From Chloroflexota bacterium (GTDB lineage: Bacteria > Chloroflexota > Dehalococcoidia > UBA1151 > TMED-70): DNA of 34,579 bases. The stretch is taken from the NCBI GenBank assembly GCA_002719425.1, contig PBHA01000021.1, positions 1-34,579 on the forward strand. The letters run 5' to 3'. Positions 16,353 to 25,218 of the stretch are shown piece by piece. Every line of letters starts with the position of its first letter. The first letter of the stretch is position 1. Position numbers and translations under genes: made by a program. The notes below the pieces were generated by a model. The model had not been told where the DNA came from. It searched no databases and saw nothing but the letters and a program-made list of their open reading frames with translations.

Positions 16353-18742
16353 TATTGCTCTCTGATGTAAATTCCTAATGTTTTTTCAAGTTTAACTAAA
16401 ATATTTTTCTCAATTTTTTCAAGTTTTTTTGATGATAAAGTTTCATTAGGGGATTGATAATTTACTCTAATAGAAATACTTCGTTTTCCTTCTGGAATTT
16501 CATCTCCTTCATAAATATCAAAAATCAAACAATCTTCAACCAAATTTTCAGAATAAACAATCTTTTCAATTTGCGAAAAATTTACATTTCTATCTATGAT
16601 TAGTGACAAGTCTCTGTGGGCCTGAGGATATTGAGAGAAATCTTTATAAACAAATTTATCTTGACATCTAATGATTTTTGATAGATCTATTTCAAAAGCT
16701 ATTACTTCCGAAGATGAAAAATTATTTATTTCGATCGTTTCTTTTGATAATTCACCCATACAACCAATATTTTCATCTATGTTACGATTATAAATTAATG
16801 AGGATTTTTCAGAAAATAATTTATCATCATATTCTTTTACTTCAAAATCAAAATTAAGATTTTTAGAAAGCATTTCCAATATACCTTTGATATCAAAATA
16901 ATCTAGTTTAGAAGATTCTGAATTCAAAGAAATTTCCTGTCTTGGTCCAGTTAATATTGCTGACAACATCGTTTTTTCAACGACTTTTGATTCCAACTCA
17001 AAAAAAACATTACCTATCTCAAAAAGCTTTATGGGACCTTTCCAATTATTAGAATTTCTAGAAGCAGCAGAAATAAGGGAAGGAATAAGGCTTTTTCTGA
17101 GTACTGAATATTCTTTAGAAATTGGATTCGACAAGGTTATTTTTTCTCCTAAATCAAATAAATTTGGAGTAAAAGAGAGTTGTTTTTCTGAGATTGCAGA
17201 ATAAGAAATTGATTCAGATAATCCAGCTCCAACCATAAGGTCTTGAGAAATATACTTGATATCTAAAGATCTATTCGGTTCCCATCTTGGCACACTCCCA
17301 GACAGGTATGTTAGTGGAATTTCATCATACCCTATTATCCTAGCTATCTCTTCATGAATATCTTCTGGAATCTGAATATCTGTCCTCCAAAAAGGTCTAT
17401 TTATTGCCCAAACTTCCTTATTGTGATCAAATGTAAACTGAAAGTTTAAGTTATTTAGAGTTTGATCAATTTGTTTATTTGGAATATCTAAACCTAGATG
17501 ATTTTTTAACTTATTCTTATGAAGAATTATTTTTTCATCATTTGTTTTTGAAGGAAAGTTATCTTGAATTTTCTGATCAATATTACCCCCTGCAAGCTCA
17601 ACGATTAAATCAGCAGCTCTAGAAAGTCCATAAATTGCAAGTTTTGGGTCAAGATTTCTTTCAAAACGCATTGAAGCTTCAGTGGATAATCCCAATTTTT
17701 TTGAGGTAGATCTTATTTTTGAAGAATTGAAATTTGCAGCCTCTAAAAACACATTAGTAGTATTTGAAGATATCTCTGAACTTTGACCTCCCATGATTCC
17801 AGCCAAACCAATTGGTCTTTTATTATCAGCAATTACTATGCTGTCTTCTGGGAGTTCTCTACTTTCACCATCTAGAGTAAGTATTTTTTCTCTAGCTTTT
17901 GATTTTCTAACATATATTTTATCCCCGCTAATCTTGTCATAATCAAAAGCATGAAGTGGTTGACCTAGTTCAAACATTACATAATTAGTTATATCTACAA
18001 CATTATTTATTGGTCTTTCGCCGATAGAAATTAATCTTTTCTTTAGCCAATCAGGAGATTCTTGAATTTTTACAGACTCAATACGAATCCCCGTATACCT
18101 ATTACAAATTTCTTTATCTAAAATTTCTATGGTTGAGGTGTTTTCATCTGAAGGATAGTTTACTTTGTAATCAAAATTTAATTTCTGAGAATATTTTGCA
18201 GACAAATCTCTAGCTAGCCCAATGATAGAAAGACAATCTACTCTATTTGGTGTTACATCAATTTCCAAAACAGTCTCCGCAAAATAATCACTAATTGATG
18301 ATCCCAATCTATAATCATTTGGTAAGACCATTATTCCATCATGATCATCACTTATTCCTAATTCTTTTTCAGAGCAAATCATACCTTCAGATATTTCTCC
18401 TCTGATTTTTGATTTTTTTATCTCAAAAAAATCATTATTTGTAGGATCTGGCAGTTTAGTACCCACAGTTGCAAGAAATATTTTTTGACCCTCTTGAATA
18501 TTTGGTGCCCCACAAACAACATTTAGTATATTTTTACCATCATCAATTTTAGTCAATTGAAGTTTATCTGCATTTGGATGGGGTGTTATTTCTTTGATTT
18601 CAGCTACAATAACTCCAGGAATTTCTCCAGAGGTAATTACATCCTCCACTTCGTTGCCAATCATAGTTAATGTTTCTGCTATTTCATCAGCAGATTTATT
18701 AATTGTTACGTATTCTTTCAGCCAGTTTATTGATAATTTCAT
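16352..18742 (-). CDS. pheT: Phenylalanyl-tRNA synthetase beta subunit
   Basis: The beta subunit of the alpha2-beta2 synthetase carries tRNA binding and editing functions. The 796-residue chain shows the expected order: N-terminal MKLSINWLKEYV, an EMAP-like tRNA-binding domain at about 40-150 (ITPHPNADKLQLTKID, VCGAPNI), the B3/B4 editing core (NNVVDITNYVMFELGQPLHAFD, GIMGG), the B5 domain, a catalytic-like module and a C-terminal FDX-ACB domain (YPQAHRDLSLIID). ATG at 18742 is preferred over a TTG at 18757 inside pheS because it gives the family N-terminus. It starts 4 bases after the pheS stop and overlaps moeA by one base. Confidence 0.96.
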   Translation of the reverse strand: MKLSINWLKEYVTINKSADEIAETLTMIGNEVEDVITSGEIPGVIVAEIKEITPHPNADKLQLTKIDDGKNILNVVCGAPNIQEGQKIFLATVGTKLPDPTNNDFFEIKKSKIRGEISEGMICSEKELGISDDHDGIMVLPNDYRLGSSISDYFAETVLEIDVTPNRVDCLSIIGLARDLSAKYSQKLNFDYKVNYPSDENTSTIEILDKEICNRYTGIRIESVKIQESPDWLKKRLISIGERPINNVVDITNYVMFELGQPLHAFDYDKISGDKIYVRKSKAREKILTLDGESRELPEDSIVIADNKRPIGLAGIMGGQSSEISSNTTNVFLEAANFNSSKIRSTSKKLGLSTEASMRFERNLDPKLAIYGLSRAADLIVELAGGNIDQKIQDNFPSKTNDEKIILHKNKLKNHLGLDIPNKQIDQTLNNLNFQFTFDHNKEVWAINRPFWRTDIQIPEDIHEEIARIIGYDEIPLTYLSGSVPRWEPNRSLDIKYISQDLMVGAGLSESISYSAISEKQLSFTPNLFDLGEKITLSNPISKEYSVLRKSLIPSLISAASRNSNNWKGPIKLFEIGNVFFELESKVVEKTMLSAILTGPRQEISLNSESSKLDYFDIKGILEMLSKNLNFDFEVKEYDDKLFSEKSSLIYNRNIDENIGCMGELSKETIEINNFSSSEVIAFEIDLSKIIRCQDKFVYKDFSQYPQAHRDLSLIIDRNVNFSQIEKIVYSENLVEDCLIFDIYEGDEIPEGKRSISIRVNYQSPNETLSSKKLEKIEKNILVKLEKTLGIYIREQ

Positions 18743-18746
18743 AAAA

Positions 18747-19757
18747 TCAATTGACAAATTGACTTAGAAATCTCAAGTCATTCGCGTGAAAATTTCTAAT
18801 ATCTTTTATTTTATTTTTTAACATTGAAACCCTTTCAGGTCCTATACCAAATGCGAAACCACTGTACTCATTTGGATCATATCCCACTCCAGTAAGCACC
18901 TTTGGATGAACCATTCCGGCACCAAGAATTTCTATCCATCGTCCTTCCCATAAAATAGACATATCTACTCCTGGTTCAACAAAAGGAAAAAAATCACATC
19001 TAAATCTAACTTCTTGATCTGAACCGAAAATTTTTCTTGCCATCTGATATAAAGTCCCTTTTAATTCTGAAAAAGAAATATTTTTATCTATTGCAAGGCC
19101 TTCTATCTGATGAAACTCCCACTCATGAGTAGCATCAGTTGCTTCATATCTGTAACATTTTCCAGGTACTACAACTCTTATTGGAGGTGTATTTTTTTCC
19201 ATAATTCTTGCTTGCATTGGTGAAGTATGTGTTCTAAGCAAATAATTATTTTCATTATCATTTAAATTTAGCCAAATCGTATCCCATTGATCTCTGGCAG
19301 GATGGTCGTCAGGTATGTTTAATAGATCGAAATTATACTTTTCTGTTTCAATCTCATTGCCTTCATATATCTGAAATCCCATTGATCTAAAAGCATCACA
19401 TATTTCTCTAATAATTAATGTGGTTGGATGTAAGGTACCATGCGAAATTGCTCTCCCTGGTAGTGTTATATCAAAATTATCTGCATTATGTTTTGCATGA
19501 GAGTCACTATCGTTTACCGAGTCAAATATAGAATTTAGATCATTCTTTAATTGATTAAGTTTTGGCCCTATTATTCTTTTTTCATCTGGGGAAATATCTT
19601 TCATGACTTTCATCAAAGAAGATAATTCACCGTTTCTTCCTAAAAACTTAATTCTCCAATCCTCAAGATCCGTTTTTTTTGAAATAGTACTAATTTCCTC
19701 AGAGGCAGATTTTTTTAGATTTTCAATATTTTTGAGTATAGATTCAGTATTTTTCAA
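18747..19757 (-). CDS. pheS: Phenylalanyl-tRNA synthetase alpha subunit
   Basis: This catalytic class II synthetase subunit charges tRNA-Phe. It has an N-terminal coiled-coil arm (about 1-85) and a catalytic domain with THTSPMQAR, VVPGKCYRYEATDATHEWEFHQ (motif 2), EILGAGMVHPKVL and the C-terminal FAFGIGPERVSMLK (motif 3). The 336-residue length is normal. The only sensible start is TTG at 19757; the next in-frame Met is near residue 50, inside the arm. No Shine-Dalgarno precedes it, and a -10-like TATAAT about 30 bases upstream implies a very short leader with no room for a T-box or leader-peptide control. Confidence 0.95.
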   Translation of the reverse strand: MKNTESILKNIENLKKSASEEISTISKKTDLEDWRIKFLGRNGELSSLMKVMKDISPDEKRIIGPKLNQLKNDLNSIFDSVNDSDSHAKHNADNFDITLPGRAISHGTLHPTTLIIREICDAFRSMGFQIYEGNEIETEKYNFDLLNIPDDHPARDQWDTIWLNLNDNENNYLLRTHTSPMQARIMEKNTPPIRVVVPGKCYRYEATDATHEWEFHQIEGLAIDKNISFSELKGTLYQMARKIFGSDQEVRFRCDFFPFVEPGVDMSILWEGRWIEILGAGMVHPKVLTGVGYDPNEYSGFAFGIGPERVSMLKNKIKDIRNFHANDLRFLSQFVN

Positions 19758-19786
19758 TTTAATAATTGTATTTTATTTCCGTATAA

Positions 19787-19792
19787 ATTATA
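19787..19792 (-). promoter_or_regulatory. Candidate -10 box for pheS-pheT-moeA
   Basis: The minus strand reads TATAAT here, about 30 bases before the pheS start. No good -35 box is found 16-18 bases upstream (CTAATT at best), so the call rests on the -10 alone in AT-rich sequence. Confidence 0.3.
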
Positions 19793-19816
19793 TTTTAACA
19801 ATTTTAAAAAATTAGG

Positions 19817-19827
19817 GGTAATTTACC
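19817..19827. repeat. Small dyad in the pheS/zinc-ribbon divergent region
   Basis: GGTAA-T-TTACC is a perfect dyad, flanked by TTAGG and CTAA that extend the symmetry imperfectly. It lies upstream of both divergent genes and could be an operator. No regulator is identified. Confidence 0.35.
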
Positions 19828-19855
19828 TAAATTACAGGAAAAGAGGTATTTATAC

Positions 19856-19874
19856 TCATTTTAGAGTAAAATGA
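19856..19874. repeat. 19-bp perfect inverted repeat upstream of zinc-ribbon gene
   Basis: Arms of 8 bases, TCATTTTA and TAAAATGA, flank GAG. The dyad lies 83 bases upstream of the zinc-ribbon start codon. With the dyad at 19817-19827 it is the most structured part of the 200-base divergent gap (19758-19957); an operator role is inferred from symmetry and position only. Confidence 0.4.
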
Positions 19875-19957
19875 ACATAATTCAATCTGGTATTTTTGTC
19901 TTGAATAGTATATAAAGTTAGTATCCAAATAAAACTAACGTTTCAATTGGAGGAAAC

Positions 19958-20101
19958 ATGGAAGCATATTGCATGAAATGCAAGGGGAAGCAGACTATGT
20001 CAAATCCCCAACAAATAACTATGAAAAATGGTAGACCAGCTACTCAAGGTACTTGTCCTGTCTGTGGAACTAAAATGTTCAAGATTGGTAAAGCTTCATA
20101 G
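19958..20101 (+). CDS. 47-residue zinc-ribbon protein (DUF5679-like)
   Basis: This very short gene starts at ATG 19958 behind a strong GGAGG ribosome binding site and stops at TAG 20099. The product begins MEAYCMKCKGKQTM and has two CxxC knuckles, C5-x2-C8 and C33-x2-C36 (CPVCG), separated by 24 residues, the layout of a single small treble-clef or zinc-ribbon fold. Length and motif fit the DUF5679 family common in Chloroflexota and Actinobacteria, whose function is unknown; the name is from memory. The segment between the knuckles is Thr/Gln/Lys-rich with NGRPATQGTCPVCGTKM near the end. It stands alone between pheS (divergent) and a hairpin before the aldo/keto reductase, so it probably has its own promoter and terminator. 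Confidence 0.85.
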   Translation: MEAYCMKCKGKQTMSNPQQITMKNGRPATQGTCPVCGTKMFKIGKAS

Positions 20102-20128
20102 TTTAAATTTATATATTTTATATAAAGT

Positions 20129-20168
20129 CAAAATTGCAAAAAGACCGAAAGTTCTTTTTGCAATTTTG
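20129..20168 (+). terminator. Perfect 16-bp stem-loop after the zinc-ribbon gene
   Basis: A perfect inverted repeat of 16 base pairs, CAAAATTGCAAAAAGA against TCTTTTTGCAATTTTG, encloses the loop CCGAAAGT. The 3' arm is U-rich in RNA and is followed by TTT, then AAGGGAGG, the ribosome binding site of the next gene. It fits an intrinsic terminator for the zinc-ribbon transcript with possible read-through, or a leader structure controlling the aldo/keto reductase-trp operon. Confidence 0.6.
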
Positions 20169-20190
20169 TTTAAGGGAGGAATTTTTAATT

Positions 20191-21126
20191 ATGGAACACA
20201 GTATTTTTGGTAAAACTGAGGTAAATGTGAGCAAATTAGGGCTTGGTTTAGCTCAAGTTGGTTTTCAATTAGGGTCAGCTGAATATAAAATAGCTGACAA
20301 AATACTAAATACAGCATTGGACAATGGTATTAACTTTCTTGACACAGCTGCAATGTATCTTGATAGCGAGTCTATTGTTGGTAAATCTGTTGGACATAGA
20401 AGAGATGAGTTCTTTTTAGCCACTAAAGCAGGAACAGGAAGAACAACGTCTCCAGACTCTGAATGGACATATAAAAAAATCAAAGATTCAGTAGAAAATA
20501 GCTTAATTGATCTAAAAACTGATGTGATTGATTTAGTCCAGTTGCATTCATGCGAAACTCATTTACTTGAACAAGGAGATGTTATAAGAGCCCTTCAAGA
20601 TTGTAAATTAGAAGGAAAAATAAAATATGTAGGCTACTCAGGTGATAATGAAGCTGCTATGTGGGCGGTAAAATCTAATTTATTCGATACTTTACAAACT
20701 AGCTATAGTATTGCTGATCAAAGAGCTAGGACTAAAAATATTCTTACAGAAGCTAAATCTAGAAATTTAGGAATAATTGCAAAAAGACCTATCGGAAATG
20801 CTGCTTTATTGGGAGTAAAAAACCACAATAATGGACAAACTCATGAGCATTTTGGAAGTGCTTATGATGAATATTTTTCAAGAATTATGCAAATGACTAA
20901 AAAAATTGAAATAGATCTTAATGAGGTTGATCCTATAGAATTATCCATGGCATTTACTCTATCTAGAAAAGAAATAAATGTGATTATAATTGGATCAAAA
21001 AATAATAATCATGTTGAGCAAAATCTAGATTACATGGGAAAAAACTTAGAAATTTACCAAAATCTCATAAAACAGTATGAGAATATCTATGAAAAATTAG
21101 ATGAAAATTGGAGACAATTAACTTAG
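20191..21126 (+). CDS. Aldo/keto reductase
   Basis: This is a (beta/alpha)8 NADPH-dependent oxidoreductase of 311 residues. The catalytic tetrad is visible as D51 and Y56 (DTAAMY), K79 (ATKAG) and H119 (VQLHS). Cofactor-loop residues appear in IIGSKNNNHVEQNL near the C-terminus. ATG at 20191 is chosen because it gives the family's opening strand (IFGKTEVNVSKLGLG); an upstream in-frame codon near 20134 falls in the hairpin and adds an unrelated stretch. GGGAGG lies about 12 bases before the ATG, rather far. Only 15 bases separate it from trpS, so it appears to lead the trp transcription unit. The substrate is unknown, and its link to tryptophan metabolism is positional only. Confidence 0.87.
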   Translation: MEHSIFGKTEVNVSKLGLGLAQVGFQLGSAEYKIADKILNTALDNGINFLDTAAMYLDSESIVGKSVGHRRDEFFLATKAGTGRTTSPDSEWTYKKIKDSVENSLIDLKTDVIDLVQLHSCETHLLEQGDVIRALQDCKLEGKIKYVGYSGDNEAAMWAVKSNLFDTLQTSYSIADQRARTKNILTEAKSRNLGIIAKRPIGNAALLGVKNHNNGQTHEHFGSAYDEYFSRIMQMTKKIEIDLNEVDPIELSMAFTLSRKEINVIIIGSKNNNHVEQNLDYMGKNLEIYQNLIKQYENIYEKLDENWRQLT

Positions 21127-21141
21127 TAAAAAAAAATCCCT

Positions 21142-22149
21142 ATGACAAAAAAAAGAATACTTACAGGAATAAGACCAACAGGTGCGTTACATTTAGGACA
21201 TTACGTAGGAGCACTTCACAATTGGATATCTCTTCAGAATGAATATGACTGTAATTTCCTAATTGCTGATTATCAGGCTTTAAGTGACCATTTTCATGAA
21301 ACAGACATGATAAAGAATTCAGTAATTGATGTTACTTTAGATTGGTTATCAGTAGGATTAGATCCAGAAAAATCTAATTTTGTAATTCAAAGTTATGTGC
21401 CTGAGCATGCTGAATTGTCAATGTTATTATCTTTCATTACTCCTCTAGGAATGCTTGAGAGAAATCCTACCTTAAAAGGAGAATTAGACTCTTTACCAAT
21501 TGAAAGAAGAAGCGCAGGTTTTTATAACTATCCAATTAGTCAAATTGCAGACATTTTACTCCCAAGAGCTCATCTAGTTCCAGTTGGAGAAGATCAAGCT
21601 CCACATCTGGAAATGTCACGAGAAATTGCTAGGAAATTTAACAGAATGTACGGTGAAGTTTTTCCTGAGCCTGAAACACTTATAGGAAAAGTGGGAAGGT
21701 TATCTGGAACAGATGGAAAAGGGAAAATGAGTAAAAGCCAAGGAAATGTTATTCTTCTATCTGACTCAAAAGAAATTGTTGAAAAAAAAGTAAGAGGAAT
21801 GTACACAGATCCAAATAGAATTAGGGCTGATATTCCAGGTAAAGTTGAAGGAAATCCTGTATTTCAATATCTAGATGCTTTCACTGAAAACGATCCTAAT
21901 GTAGAGGATTTCAAAACTCGATACAGACAGGGAAATATCGGTGATGTTGAAATAAAATCTTACTTAGCCAACGTTATTAATTTATTTTTAGACCCAATAA
22001 GAGAAAAACGAGCATACTTCGAATCAAATATGAATTTAGTTGAAGAAGCATTAGACAAAGGTGTGTCTAATGCAAGGATTTCAGCAAATGAAACCATGGA
22101 ACTAGTTCGTGATAAAATGAAAGTCTCAACTTATAAGAAAATTTGGTAA
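21142..22149 (+). CDS. trpS: Tryptophanyl-tRNA synthetase
   Basis: This class I synthetase charges tRNA-Trp. The HIGH signature is H17-L-G-H20 (in [12 protein letters not shown]) and the KMSKS loop is K195-M196-S197-K198-S199. The 335-residue length is typical, and the [19 protein letters not shown] segment is characteristic. Its place directly ahead of trpE, with a 2-base gap, is notable because charging and synthesis genes would then share one transcript. The leader is too short for an attenuator or T-box; any control by tryptophan would have to act upstream of the aldo/keto reductase gene. Confidence 0.96.
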   Translation: MTKKRILTGIRPTGALHLGHYVGALHNWISLQNEYDCNFLIADYQALSDHFHETDMIKNSVIDVTLDWLSVGLDPEKSNFVIQSYVPEHAELSMLLSFITPLGMLERNPTLKGELDSLPIERRSAGFYNYPISQIADILLPRAHLVPVGEDQAPHLEMSREIARKFNRMYGEVFPEPETLIGKVGRLSGTDGKGKMSKSQGNVILLSDSKEIVEKKVRGMYTDPNRIRADIPGKVEGNPVFQYLDAFTENDPNVEDFKTRYRQGNIGDVEIKSYLANVINLFLDPIREKRAYFESNMNLVEEALDKGVSNARISANETMELVRDKMKVSTYKKIW

Positions 22150-22151
22150 TA

Positions 22152-23633
22152 ATGATCAATAAAGCTGAACTTGAAGACTTTATTAATAAATCTAAAAAAT
22201 ACAATTTGATTCCAACATTTAGGGAGATCAGAGCAGACTTAGATACTCCTTTATCTATATACCTAAAATTATCTAAAAATAGCTATTCTTTTTTATTAGA
22301 ATCTATAACTGGTGGAGAAAATTTAGCCAGATACTCAATTATAGGTACAAATCCAAAAAAAATAATAAAGACAGGAGATAAGGAAAAACTTGGAAATGTT
22401 GATCCTTTAAAAATTATCAAGGATGAAATTAATAGCTACAAAGTCCCTGATATAAAAGAGTTACCGATTTTTACAGGAGGTGCTGTTGGTTATCTTTCTT
22501 ATGAAACTATATCTTACTTTGAAAAATCAGTTCCAAAGAACGAAAATTCTACACTTGATGTGCCCGAATCAATATTCATGATTACTGATTCGATTGTTGT
22601 TTTTGATCATGTGAAGCAAACAATTTTCATAGTAAATTATGCAAAAATTAATAATGATCAAAGTATAGAGAATATTTATCTAGAATCATTAAAAAAAATT
22701 GAAGATATTTATCAGTTAATTAAAAAACCAATCCCAGAAGAGCATAACAAGATTTCATCGATAAGTAACGAAGAACAAAAAACAAAAGAGGAATTAATAT
22801 CTCAGTACGAAAAAAATATGACTAAAAAAGATTATGGAATTGCTATTAAGGAATGCATTAAGAATATTTATTCAGGTGAGATTATACAGATAGTATTTTC
22901 ACAAAGACTTACAAAAAAAACAGAAGCAACAGCAATAGATATTTATAGATGTCTAAGAACGATAAATCCTTCTCCATATATGTTTATGTTGAATTTTGAA
23001 GACTTTCAAATAATAGGAGCATCACCAGAACTTCTAGTAAAATCTACCGACAAGGAAATTGCCGTTCATCCGATAGCTGGAACAAGACCCAGAGGAAAAG
23101 ACCAAGAGCAAGATGATCAAATTGCTAATGAGTTAGTTTCAGATGAAAAAGAGTTAGCAGAGCACTTAATGTTATTAGATTTAGGAAGAAATGATGTCGG
23201 TAGAGTGTCGAAGCCAGGAACAGTTAATGTCAATCAAAAAATGGAAATTGAAAAATATTCACATATAATGCATATTGTATCCAATGTTACTGGAACTTTA
23301 GATGATAAGTATGATGAGTTTGATGCTCTAAGAGCAGCATTTCCTGCAGGTACTGTATCGGGCGCCCCTAAGGTTAGAGCGATGCAACTAATCTCAGAAT
23401 TAGAACCTGAAAAAAGAGGTCCTTATTCTGGCGGAGTAGGCTATTTTTCATTCAATGGTAATATGGATACTTGTATCGCAATTAGAACAATGGTACTAAA
23501 GGATAAAACTGTTTATTTACAAGCTGGTGGCGGAATAGTTGCCGATTCAAAAATTGATTACGAATATGAAGAAACTTTGAACAAAATGATGGCACTTATA
23601 AAATCTGTAGACGATGCTGAAAGAAACTTATAA
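22152..23633 (+). CDS. trpE: Anthranilate synthase component I
   Basis: TrpE makes anthranilate from chorismate and ammonia supplied by TrpG. The 493-residue chain carries the N-terminal feedback-inhibition motif LLES at 48-51 (in SFLLESITGGENLARYS), followed by the chorismate-binding domain: SPYMFMLNF, GASPELLV, HPIAGTRPRG, LGRNDVGRVS and FPAGTVSGAPKVRAM. ATG at 22152 is preferred to a TTG at 22143 that lies within trpS. The stop overlaps the trpG start (TAATG). Retention of LLES suggests normal tryptophan feedback control. Confidence 0.96.
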   Translation: MINKAELEDFINKSKKYNLIPTFREIRADLDTPLSIYLKLSKNSYSFLLESITGGENLARYSIIGTNPKKIIKTGDKEKLGNVDPLKIIKDEINSYKVPDIKELPIFTGGAVGYLSYETISYFEKSVPKNENSTLDVPESIFMITDSIVVFDHVKQTIFIVNYAKINNDQSIENIYLESLKKIEDIYQLIKKPIPEEHNKISSISNEEQKTKEELISQYEKNMTKKDYGIAIKECIKNIYSGEIIQIVFSQRLTKKTEATAIDIYRCLRTINPSPYMFMLNFEDFQIIGASPELLVKSTDKEIAVHPIAGTRPRGKDQEQDDQIANELVSDEKELAEHLMLLDLGRNDVGRVSKPGTVNVNQKMEIEKYSHIMHIVSNVTGTLDDKYDEFDALRAAFPAGTVSGAPKVRAMQLISELEPEKRGPYSGGVGYFSFNGNMDTCIAIRTMVLKDKTVYLQAGGGIVADSKIDYEYEETLNKMMALIKSVDDAERNL

Positions 23634-24199
23634 TGATTGTTTTATTAGATAATTATGATTCGTTTACCTATAACCTTTTTCAATATATATCAGAATTAGG
23701 GGAAGAAGTAGTAGTATTACGAAATAATGAAACTTCAATTAGTGAAATAGAAAATTACTCTCCTTCGCATCTTGTTATATCACCTGGTCCATCTAATCCT
23801 GAAAATGCTGGGATTTCAAATGATTCAATACAACATTTTTCAAAAAAAATTCCTGTTTTAGGAGTATGTCTTGGGCATCAATGTTTAGGGAATACATATG
23901 GAGCAAATATTATTCAAGCAGAAGAAATAATGCATGGTAAAATTTCAAAAATTACTCATGATGGAAAAGGGCTTTTTGATGGAGTTCCTAATCCTTTCAA
24001 AGCAGTAAGATATCATTCATTAATTATTGATGAAGACTCTCTACCGAATAACTTTGAGATAACAGCAAGAAGTGAATCAGGTATAATTCAGGGAATCAGA
24101 CACAAAAGTTTATCCTTAGAAGGTGTTCAGTTTCATCCAGAATCAATTGAAACCGAGCATGGAAAGAAAATATTAAATAATTTTCTAAAAATGAAATGA
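23633..24199 (+). CDS. trpG: Anthranilate synthase component II (glutamine amidotransferase)
   Basis: This class I glutamine amidotransferase releases ammonia for TrpE. The catalytic triad is visible: C79 in GVCLGHQ, and H168 and E170 in VQFHPES. The N-terminal LLDNYDSFTYNL and the VRYHSL motif are family hallmarks. Its 188 residues match a free-standing TrpG rather than a fusion. The same enzyme may serve p-aminobenzoate synthesis, as in many bacteria, but location favours anthranilate. Both ends overlap neighbouring genes, with trpE by TAATG and trpD by ATGA. Confidence 0.95.
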   Translation: MIVLLDNYDSFTYNLFQYISELGEEVVVLRNNETSISEIENYSPSHLVISPGPSNPENAGISNDSIQHFSKKIPVLGVCLGHQCLGNTYGANIIQAEEIMHGKISKITHDGKGLFDGVPNPFKAVRYHSLIIDEDSLPNNFEITARSESGIIQGIRHKSLSLEGVQFHPESIETEHGKKILNNFLKMK

Positions 24200-25218
24200 A
24201 TATACAACATATAATAAATAAAGTTTCATCTGGAATAGATTTAAATTTTGAAGAATCAAAGTTTTGCATGAATGAAATTATGTCAGGTAAACTATTACCT
24301 TCTCAGTTTGGTGTAATAATGGCGAGTCTTTCCATCAAAGGAGAAACTGCTGAAGAAATTGCAGGTATGGCAGCAGTAATGAGAGAATTTTCGATAAAAA
24401 TTAAAGGCAAAGAAAATGCAATTGATTTATGCGGTACCGGAGGAAGTGGATTAAAGTGGTTTAACATATCTACTGCATCAGCAATAGTTGTCTCTGCTTC
24501 TGGAATACCCGTTGCTAAACATGGAAACAGAGCAGCATCAGGAAATAGTGGATCCGCTGATGTTTTGGAAGAATTAGGTATTAAGATATCTATAGAACCC
24601 AAAGATGTAGAAAGATGTCTAGATGAAATAGACCTAACTTTTATATTTGCACAAACTTTCCATCCTTCAATGAAATTTGCAGCACCTCTAAGAAAAGAGA
24701 TTGGGATAAGAACTATTTTTAACTTTTTGGGACCTTTGACGAATCCAGCTGGTGTAAAAAAACAGGTTATTGGAACTCCAAATAAAGATTTTGCAAAAAA
24801 AATTGCACAAGCAGGAAAAAAGTTAAATTTAGATAGAATAATAACAGTATCTGGTGAATCAGGATCTGATGAGATAGAAATTGATAAAAACACTTTTATT
24901 TATGATTCAAAAGAAGATTTTTCTGAAAAAATTATTGAATCTTCTAAAAACTATGGATCTTCAAGTTTTTTGGAAGTTAATTCTCCTAAGGAATCTGCAC
25001 AAAAAATACTTTCATGCTTTGAAATGAAGTTTGAGTCTTCTGATGAAGAAAAAAAATCTATTCTAAATTCCATTTCAATTAATTCCGCAATGGCTATAAA
25101 TCTTGCTAATGAAGAAAAAAGTTTTGATGAGTGTATTCAAATAGCTAAAGAAAATATTTTCAATGGCAATGCACTTAAAAAATTAAAGCAACTAAAAGAT
25201 TTTACAAATAAAAGCTGA
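24196..25218 (+). CDS. trpD: Anthranilate phosphoribosyltransferase
   Basis: TrpD joins phosphoribosyl pyrophosphate to anthranilate. The phosphoribosyl-binding glycine loop DLCGTGGSG is at residues 77-85, and the KHGNRAASGNSGSADVLE segment and the GPLTNPA motif follow in the expected order. At 340 residues it is the single-function form. The start overlaps the trpG stop (ATGA) and the stop overlaps the trpC start (TGATG), so expression is tightly coupled. No unusual residue is seen. The N-terminal helical domain begins MNIQHIINKV. Confidence 0.96.
   Translation: MNIQHIINKVSSGIDLNFEESKFCMNEIMSGKLLPSQFGVIMASLSIKGETAEEIAGMAAVMREFSIKIKGKENAIDLCGTGGSGLKWFNISTASAIVVSASGIPVAKHGNRAASGNSGSADVLEELGIKISIEPKDVERCLDEIDLTFIFAQTFHPSMKFAAPLRKEIGIRTIFNFLGPLTNPAGVKKQVIGTPNKDFAKKIAQAGKKLNLDRIITVSGESGSDEIEIDKNTFIYDSKEDFSEKIIESSKNYGSSSFLEVNSPKESAQKILSCFEMKFESSDEEKKSILNSISINSAMAINLANEEKSFDECIQIAKENIFNGNALKKLKQLKDFTNKS

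Noticed and set aside
19758..19957. T-box or leader peptide controlling pheS or the downstream trp genes
   Set aside because: The pheS leader appears to be only about 25 bases, and no T-box motif or run of Phe or Trp codons is seen in either direction.
20134..20190. Longer N-terminus for the aldo/keto reductase
   Set aside because: It begins inside the perfect hairpin and adds 19 residues unlike the family; ATG 20191 gives the expected first strand.
24303..24893. A 196-codon open frame antisense to trpD
   Set aside because: It lies entirely inside a well-defined trpD gene, has no ribosome binding site and its composition is that of a reversed coding frame.
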